Origin: HGM11416 sp964532155
Lineage (GTDB): Bacteria; Bacillota; Clostridia; Christensenellales; Borkfalkiaceae
Direction: 5' to 3'
Length of the DNA stretch: 16,854 nt
NCBI GenBank assembly: GCA_964532155.1
Contig: CAZHGN010000029.1
Span: 1 to 16,854 of the forward strand
The notes beneath the pieces were generated by a model that was given only the letters and a program-made list of their open reading frames with translations, was not told the DNA's origin and made no database searches. Of the stretch, positions 13,957 through 16,854 are shown piece after piece. How positions within the stretch are numbered: the stretch's first letter is position 1; each line of letters opens with the position of its first letter. The translations under genes and the position numbers were made by a program.

Positions 13957-15819
13957 TTATTTAATGCTAAGGCACCGCATCGAATTAAGAATAGCAAGCA
14001 CGCAAACTCCGACGTCGGCAAAAACGGCAAGCCACATAGAGTACGGAATACCTATAGCGCAAAGCGCCATGACCGCCGCTTTTACGGCGAGAGAAACGAT
14101 AATGTTTTCGGTTACCACGCGAACGGTTTTTTTGGCTATTTTTTTCGCCGTTATAAGCGAGCCGAGATCGTCGTTCATAAGCACCACGTCGGCGGCTTCG
14201 ATCGCACTGTCGCTACCGAGCGCCCCCATTGCCACGCCAACGTCCGCGCGCATAATTACGGGCGCGTCGTTTATACCGTCGCCAACGAAACAAACGACGT
14301 CTTTATTGCTTTTGCCGTTCAAAAGTTTTTCGAGCTCAACGACCTTATCAACGGGCAAAAGTGCCGCTATATATTCGTTAACACCACATTCGGCGGCGAT
14401 TTTGCTTGCGTTTTTCTCGTTGTCGCCGGTAAGCATAACGCACCGCGCATTGCCCGACTTAAGCGTTGCAATCGCCTTTTTAGAACCTTCCTTTACGGTA
14501 TCCGCAACGACTATCGTTCCTATATGTTTTCCGTTATATGCGACGTATTCTATACTGCCGACGTCGCACACTTCGTCAAACACAACGCCGTTTTCATTCA
14601 TTAACGCGGCGTTGCCGACTAAAATCACGTTGCCGCCCTTTTCCGCGCGCACGCCCCTGCCTGCAATTTCCGCAACGGAAAAGCCCTTTTCATAGTCGCC
14701 CGCACTTGCGGTAATGCACCGCGCTATGGGATGTTTAGAACCGCTTTCAGCCGCCGCCGCAACGGACAAAACATGCCGATAATCGACTTCGGGATAGACT
14801 TTTACTACGGAAAAGCTGCCTTTTGTAATCGTTCCGGTTTTATCGAAGGCGAACACGTTAGCCTTTGCGAGCAGTTCCAAATAATTGCCGCCCTTGACCA
14901 AAATCCCGCGGTTGGAAGCCGCGCCTATTCCGCCGAAAAATCCGAGCGGAACGCTGATCACGAGCGCACACGGACAACTGACTACCAAAAACGAAAGCGC
15001 GGTAAAAATACTCGTTCTTACGTTATGTGAAATTAAAGAAGCAACGACGGCGTAACCGACCGCCAGCGCACAAACCGCAGGCGTGTAATAACGCGCAAAC
15101 TTAGTAATAAAGTTTTCCGCAGTAGCTTTTTTAGCCGAAGCGTTTTCTACCATTTCGAGTATACGCGATATGGTAGAATCGGCAAATTCCTTAGTTGTTC
15201 TAACGTAAATTCTGCCACCCGCGTTAATGCAACCGCTCAGCACTTCGCCGCCGTCTTCGACCTCGATCGGCAACGATTCTCCGGTAAGCGCAGACGTATC
15301 GAGAATAGCCGAGCACCCCGAGAGCACGCCGTCAATCGATATTTTCTCGCCCGCCTTAACCACGATTACTTCGCCGATTTCAACTTCTTCGGGATAAACC
15401 TCGACTTCCTCGCCGTCACGCAAAACGACGGCGGTTTCGGGGCAACTCCCCATAAGATCGGCAACGCTTTTGCGCGTTTTCCCGACGGCGTACCGCTGAA
15501 ACAGTTCGCCGATTTGGTATAAAAGCATAACTATTACCGCCTCGGAATAATCGCCCTCGCCGAACAAGCCGAGCACGAATACGCCGACAGTCGCAATGCA
15601 CATCAAGAAGTTCTCGTCAAACACCTGACCGTGCGCAATATTCCGCGCCGCGCGCAGCAAAACGTCGTAACCGATAAACAAATATACGACCAGATAAAGA
15701 GCAAACGCCAAGAGCGCATCCATTTCCACAAGGTGCTCGACCACGATCAATCCGACGAACAACACCGCCGAAATGATAATCCGCACAAGCACTAACCTAT
15801 CGCCGCTCAGCCTTTTCAT
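13957..15819 (-). CDS. cadA: P1B-type heavy-metal-translocating ATPase, Zn/Cd/Pb class
   Basis: This is a 620-residue cation-efflux pump of the inner membrane. Visible motifs are TGES (179-182, actuator), the metal-site CPC (282-284), phosphorylated D326 in DKTGT, SKHP (361-364, nucleotide binding), TGDN (464-467) and GDGINDAP (513-520). K580 in the penultimate membrane helix and D602 in the last one match the pair that defines Zn/Cd/Pb exporters such as ZntA, and argue against copper. The usual N-terminal HMA domain is absent from this chain and is encoded by the preceding gene, whose stop overlaps this start (ATGA). The regulator upstream supports Zn or Cd. Exact ion preference is not readable from sequence. 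Confidence 0.94.
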   Translation of the reverse strand: MKRLSGDRLVLVRIIISAVLFVGLIVVEHLVEMDALLAFALYLVVYLFIGYDVLLRAARNIAHGQVFDENFLMCIATVGVFVLGLFGEGDYSEAVIVMLLYQIGELFQRYAVGKTRKSVADLMGSCPETAVVLRDGEEVEVYPEEVEIGEVIVVKAGEKISIDGVLSGCSAILDTSALTGESLPIEVEDGGEVLSGCINAGGRIYVRTTKEFADSTISRILEMVENASAKKATAENFITKFARYYTPAVCALAVGYAVVASLISHNVRTSIFTALSFLVVSCPCALVISVPLGFFGGIGAASNRGILVKGGNYLELLAKANVFAFDKTGTITKGSFSVVKVYPEVDYRHVLSVAAAAESGSKHPIARCITASAGDYEKGFSVAEIAGRGVRAEKGGNVILVGNAALMNENGVVFDEVCDVGSIEYVAYNGKHIGTIVVADTVKEGSKKAIATLKSGNARCVMLTGDNEKNASKIAAECGVNEYIAALLPVDKVVELEKLLNGKSNKDVVCFVGDGINDAPVIMRADVGVAMGALGSDSAIEAADVVLMNDDLGSLITAKKIAKKTVRVVTENIIVSLAVKAAVMALCAIGIPYSMWLAVFADVGVCVLAILNSMRCLSIK

Positions 15820-16037
15820 AATCCTAAAATCCTAACTTCGGGCTCAACGCGCGCAGTAACCGCTTTGATCTCGGCAAAAACTTCGTCTTTCATTGATTCG
15901 TCGTAGTCGAGCAGTATTTTTTGATACAAAAAATTCACCGAAACACTGTTTACGCCCTTGATTTTCGCAAGATGCCCCTCGAGTTTCGCCGCACAAACGG
16001 CACAATCCAAATTCTTTACCCTAAACGCTTTATTCAT
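15816..16037 (-). CDS. Free-standing HMA-domain metallochaperone
   Basis: This is a 73-residue HMA (heavy-metal-associated) ferredoxin-like domain with the metal-binding CxxC in LDCAVC (C12, C15). It probably delivers the metal ion to, or acts as the detached N-terminal domain of, the ATPase encoded next. The start at 16037 has CGGAG just upstream. The stop overlaps the ATPase start by four bases (ATGA), which suggests coupled translation and near-equal output. An acidic residue (D11) precedes the first cysteine, as in Zn/Cd-binding HMA domains, while copper domains usually have GMTCxxC. That also points to divalent metals. Confidence 0.88.
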   Translation of the reverse strand: MNKAFRVKNLDCAVCAAKLEGHLAKIKGVNSVSVNFLYQKILLDYDESMKDEVFAEIKAVTARVEPEVRILGL

Positions 16038-16074
16038 ATTTTTCTCCGTATAATTACTTTTTCTTTGCCATTCC

Positions 16075-16146
16075 GCACGCCGCGTTTTATTCTTCGGCGC
16101 GCTCGCGTTTTATCGTGTGATGAGCGCACGTTATTCTTCGACGTGC
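16075..16146 (-). repeat. Hairpins and a 10-base direct repeat between arsR and the HMA gene
   Basis: The sequence TTATTCTTCG occurs at 16131-16140 (the end of arsR) and again at 16087-16096. The first copy lies in the loop of a dyad ACGTGC/GCACGT (16141-16146 with 16126-16131) spanning the arsR stop. The second lies largely in the loop of an eight-pair stem (16095-16102 with 16075-16082). Neither has a U-tract. They may protect RNA ends or tune downstream expression. Confidence 0.45.
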
Positions 16147-16481
16147 TCGAGCGCCATGTTCATTATGCTCACGATATGGTCGTCCGCAAGCGAATAATAA
16201 ACCTCTTTGCCGCTCTTTCTGCCTTTTACCAACTTGCTCTGCCTAAGCACCCTAAGCTGATGGGAAATTGCAGACTTGGTCATATTTAAAAGCGTGCATA
16301 TATCGCATACGCATAGCTCGCTTTGCATAAGCGCGGCAAGTATGCTCGTGCGCGTGCTGTCGCCAAACACCTTAAATAACTCCGAGACGTCGTACAACGC
16401 GTCGTCGGACGGCATCGCACCCCTTACCTTTTCAACCGCGCCCTCGTGCGGAGCGTATTCGTTGCAAGTTAAATCTTCCAT
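16131..16481 (-). CDS. ArsR/SmtB-family metal-sensing repressor (CadC/CzrA-like)
   Basis: This is a 116-residue winged-helix dimeric repressor that leaves its operator when it binds metal. It carries both known metal-site types. The alpha-3N site has C57 and C59 in ELCVCD, with a possible partner C6 in the N-terminal arm. The alpha-5 site has D100, H102, H113 and E116, in the spacing D-x-H-x10-H-x2-E found in SmtB and CzrA. C62 is an extra cysteine. The recognition helix is TKSAISHQLRVLR. I chose the ATG at 16481 because AAGGTG lies just upstream; a longer reading to 16529 adds a poorly conserved arm. It heads the HMA-ATPase operon, and a dyad overlaps its promoter region, so autoregulation is likely. 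Confidence 0.92.
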   Translation of the reverse strand: MEDLTCNEYAPHEGAVEKVRGAMPSDDALYDVSELFKVFGDSTRTSILAALMQSELCVCDICTLLNMTKSAISHQLRVLRQSKLVKGRKSGKEVYYSLADDHIVSIMNMALEHVEE

Positions 16482-16620
16482 TTTTTCACCTTTATATATT
16501 CGTTCACCGCACACGTCAGCGGCAAGCAAATCTTTTCGTGTAGTTTTGCACTGCTCTTATCGGCGGCGTGTAGCTTGTTCACTATTCGCCGGTTCGGATA
16601 TCAACGCCGATCGGCAAACA

Positions 16621-16638
16621 GTTGAATAATTGTTCAAC
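16621..16638. promoter_or_regulatory. ArsR-type operator
   Basis: A dyad with perfect arms GTTGAA and TTCAAC around a six-base centre, eight of nine positions symmetric. It lies immediately downstream of the -10, at about +2 to +20, where a bound repressor would block initiation or clearance. It resembles the TGAA-n-TTCA half-sites of SmtB, CzrA and CadC operators. Confidence 0.72.
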
Positions 16639-16646
16639 CGTTTTTG

Positions 16647-16675
16647 ATTATAGCACTATACCATACTGTCGTCAA
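16647..16675 (-). promoter_or_regulatory. Sigma-A promoter of the metal-resistance operon
   Basis: TTGACG (16670-16675), a 17-base spacer and consensus TATAAT (16647-16652) with extended -10 TGC on the minus strand. It is the strongest promoter in the window and plausibly needs tight repression. Confidence 0.85.
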
Positions 16676-16697
16676 GCAAAAAAACAAAAAAAATAAA

Positions 16698-16736
16698 AAA
16701 ACAAAAAATAAAAATCGACGAAATCATTTTCGCCGA
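16698..16736 (-). terminator. Terminator of a minus-strand gene beyond the right edge
   Basis: A nine-pair stem (16728-16736 with 16715-16723, one G-U), four-base loop, then a long T-rich tract on the minus strand. It implies a transcription unit entering from the right, and insulates it from the metal operon promoter. Confidence 0.75.
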
Positions 16737-16854
16737 CTTAAAAATTGCAAAATAGTTAACCGCCGTTTGCTCGTTGTGCTCCCAAATTTGCTTACGAAAA
16801 ATAGACTTAACACCCAACTCATTTTGATTCCCAAAAGCACGGCTTTTTGGTTGC

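Larger units (their letters stand above)
16482..16854. other. Leader, promoter region and right edge upstream of the metal operon
   Basis: These 373 bases hold, from left to right: a leader of about 160 bases to the arsR start, including the palindrome GCCGATCGGC (16606-16615); the operator and promoter; an A-rich stretch; a minus-strand terminator; and about 115 bases to the window edge with no recognised gene. No other plausible coding region is seen. Confidence 0.6.

Noticed and set aside
13943..14695. Long plus-strand frame opposite the metal ATPase
   Set aside because: It is antisense to conserved P-type ATPase motifs; the serine- and threonine-rich translation has no family features.
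16753..16826. Integron attC-like motifs (GTTRRRY and RYYYAAC) near the right edge
   Set aside because: The short degenerate motifs are in the wrong arrangement and do not bound an imperfect palindrome; no integrase or cassette gene is present.
1..16854. CRISPR arrays, tRNA/rRNA genes, prophage, transposases, toxin-antitoxin pairs
   Set aside because: No regularly spaced repeats, no cloverleaf-like sequence and no mobile-element or toxin family signature were found on either strand.

Overview
The window reads as core chromosome of a spore-forming member of the Bacillota, most likely an uncultured Clostridia-type anaerobe. The evidence is the gene order pepP-efp, rpsO-pnp and spoVT-yabM-yabN, a flavodiiron protein, AT-rich intergenic DNA with strong rho-independent terminators, sigma-A promoters of Gram-positive style, and one upstream site that fits the forespore sigma factor SigG. 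I see no phage, insertion sequence, CRISPR array, tRNA or rRNA gene, and no clear new defence or biosynthetic system. The interest lies in the regulation and in small-scale gene architecture.

Layout. Positions 1-2540 hold a minus-strand operon: an M24 aminopeptidase, elongation factor P, and a short-chain reductase that overlaps efp by one base. The reductase looks like YmfI, the enzyme that finishes the EF-P lysine modification in Bacillus. Next come murI (minus, 2675-3457), then rpsT and trxA (plus, each followed by a hairpin terminator) and a small helical protein of unknown function (plus, 4492-4926). A bidirectional terminator separates these from pnp (minus), which lies downstream of rpsO as in many bacteria. 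Both rpsO and pnp have foldable leader RNAs. The block 7935-12207 (minus) is the sporulation-associated cluster spoVT-yabM-yabN with dusB at its end. Across a 354-base divergent gap lies fprA (plus), encoding an O2/NO-reducing flavodiiron protein. Convergent to it is a metal-resistance operon (minus, 13957-16675): an ArsR/SmtB-type sensor, a free-standing HMA metallochaperone and a Zn/Cd-type P1B ATPase, with a visible operator and promoter.

Working together: translation functions dominate (EF-P and its modifier, S20, S15, tRNA dihydrouridine synthase), with RNA decay (PNPase), cell wall (MurI, YabM), sporulation control (SpoVT), nucleotide clean-up (YabN/MazG), oxidative and nitrosative defence (FprA, thioredoxin) and metal efflux. 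The best leads are the EF-P reductase operon, a possible S15-binding three-way junction upstream of rpsO, a SigG-like promoter upstream of spoVT, and a yabM frame that runs 125 bases into yabN past stop codons lying in another frame.
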